Source: Pseudomonadota bacterium (lineage in GTDB: Bacteria; Pseudomonadota; Alphaproteobacteria; Rhizobiales; Xanthobacteraceae). From it: DNA of 6,713 nt. The notes beneath the pieces are model-generated. The model was not told the DNA's origin. It did no database searches and was given only the letters and a program-made list of their open reading frames with translations. Location of the stretch: assembly GCA_023405565.1 (NCBI GenBank), contig JAEXXW010000271.1, forward strand, positions 1 to 6,713, in the 5' to 3' direction. The position numbers and the translations under genes were made by a program. Every line of letters begins with the position of its first letter. The stretch's first letter is position 1. Positions 6,426-6,713 of the stretch are shown here, one piece after another.

Positions 6426-6713
6426 TGAGCGTTACAGCTTGCCTTGTCGTTCGTCGCGGCGATGCCGGCGGTCCAAAATCCGTCAGCCGCTACGACGTTC
6501 CCTACAGTCAGGGCCAATCGGTTCTCGACGGCTTGCGCTATGTCCGTGCCAATATTGATCCGACATTGGCCATTCGCTATTCCTGCATCAATGCGAATAC
6601 CTGCAAGGAATGCATGATCGTCATCGATGGCAAGATCGATTATGCCTGCACCGTCCGTCTCGAGCCACGGGAAATGGTGCTCGAGCCACTCTCCAACAAA
6701 GCGCACCTTCGCG
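6425..6713 (+). CDS. SdhB/FrdB-like iron-sulfur subunit (partial, 3' end cut by window edge)
   Basis: Electron-transfer partner of the flavoprotein; only the first 96 codons are in the window and the frame is open to the right edge. The visible part is the N-terminal [2Fe-2S] ferredoxin-like domain of SdhB/FrdB. It has DVPYSQGQSVLDGLRYV (24-40), then DPTLAIRYSC (45-54), and four cysteines, C54, C60, C63 and C75, in YSCINANTCKEC and YACTV. MVLEPLSNKAHLR (84-96) corresponds to the family's PLxxxPVxxDL segment. The spacing is C-x5-C-x2-C-x11-C, one residue longer in the first gap than the C-x4-C of E. coli SdhB/FrdB. The start ATG overlaps the flavoprotein stop as TAATG. Whether the C-terminal domain with [4Fe-4S] and [3Fe-4S] clusters follows cannot be seen. 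A membrane anchor, if any, would lie beyond the window. Confidence 0.88.
   Translation, partial: MSVTACLVVRRGDAGGPKSVSRYDVPYSQGQSVLDGLRYVRANIDPTLAIRYSCINANTCKECMIVIDGKIDYACTVRLEPREMVLEPLSNKAHLR

Overview
The window reads as ordinary bacterial chromosome or megaplasmid from a proteobacterium. An alphaproteobacterium (Hyphomicrobiales-like) is my best guess, from the moderately high GC genes, the Liv-type transporter style and the regulator type, but no marker gene fixes the taxon. Coding density is high. I see no mobile element, RNA gene or CRISPR array.

The left half, all on the minus strand, is a tightly packed high-affinity branched-chain-amino-acid-type (HAAT/Liv) ABC importer. In transcription order it is livG (ATPase, from about 3409), livF (ATPase), livH (permease) and livM (permease). 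livM runs off the left edge: its reading frame is open from 1008 to base 1. Gene junctions are ATGA overlaps or a 3-base gap, so this is one operon. No periplasmic substrate-binding protein gene lies in the window. It may lie beyond livM, and without it the substrate cannot be read.

A region of about 600 bases (3410-4016) separates the importer from divergent plus-strand genes. It holds a good sigma70-type promoter pointing at the importer (3714-3743), which implies a leader of about 300 nt. It also holds a 10-bp palindrome close to livG and a cluster of inverted and direct repeats just upstream of the regulator that look like operators.

The right half, on the plus strand, begins with a MarR-like winged-helix regulator (4017-4574). 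Next comes a flavoprotein of the succinate dehydrogenase/fumarate reductase superfamily (best start GTG 4713, end 6425). Overlapping its stop codon by one base is the start of an SdhB/FrdB-like [2Fe-2S] protein, cut by the right edge.

The layout suggests a substrate-responsive catabolic locus: the importer takes up a small, probably carboxylated compound, the flavoprotein plus iron-sulfur pair oxidises or reduces it, and the regulator controls one or both arms. The most interesting point is the flavoprotein. It keeps the catalytic-type Arg and two substrate-binding residues of the family, but lacks the covalent-FAD His, one active-site His (Phe instead) and the TEGxRGEGG segment that carries the proton-shuttle residues of classical fumarate reductase. 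It is therefore unlikely to be an ordinary succinate dehydrogenase or fumarate reductase, and its substrate is open.
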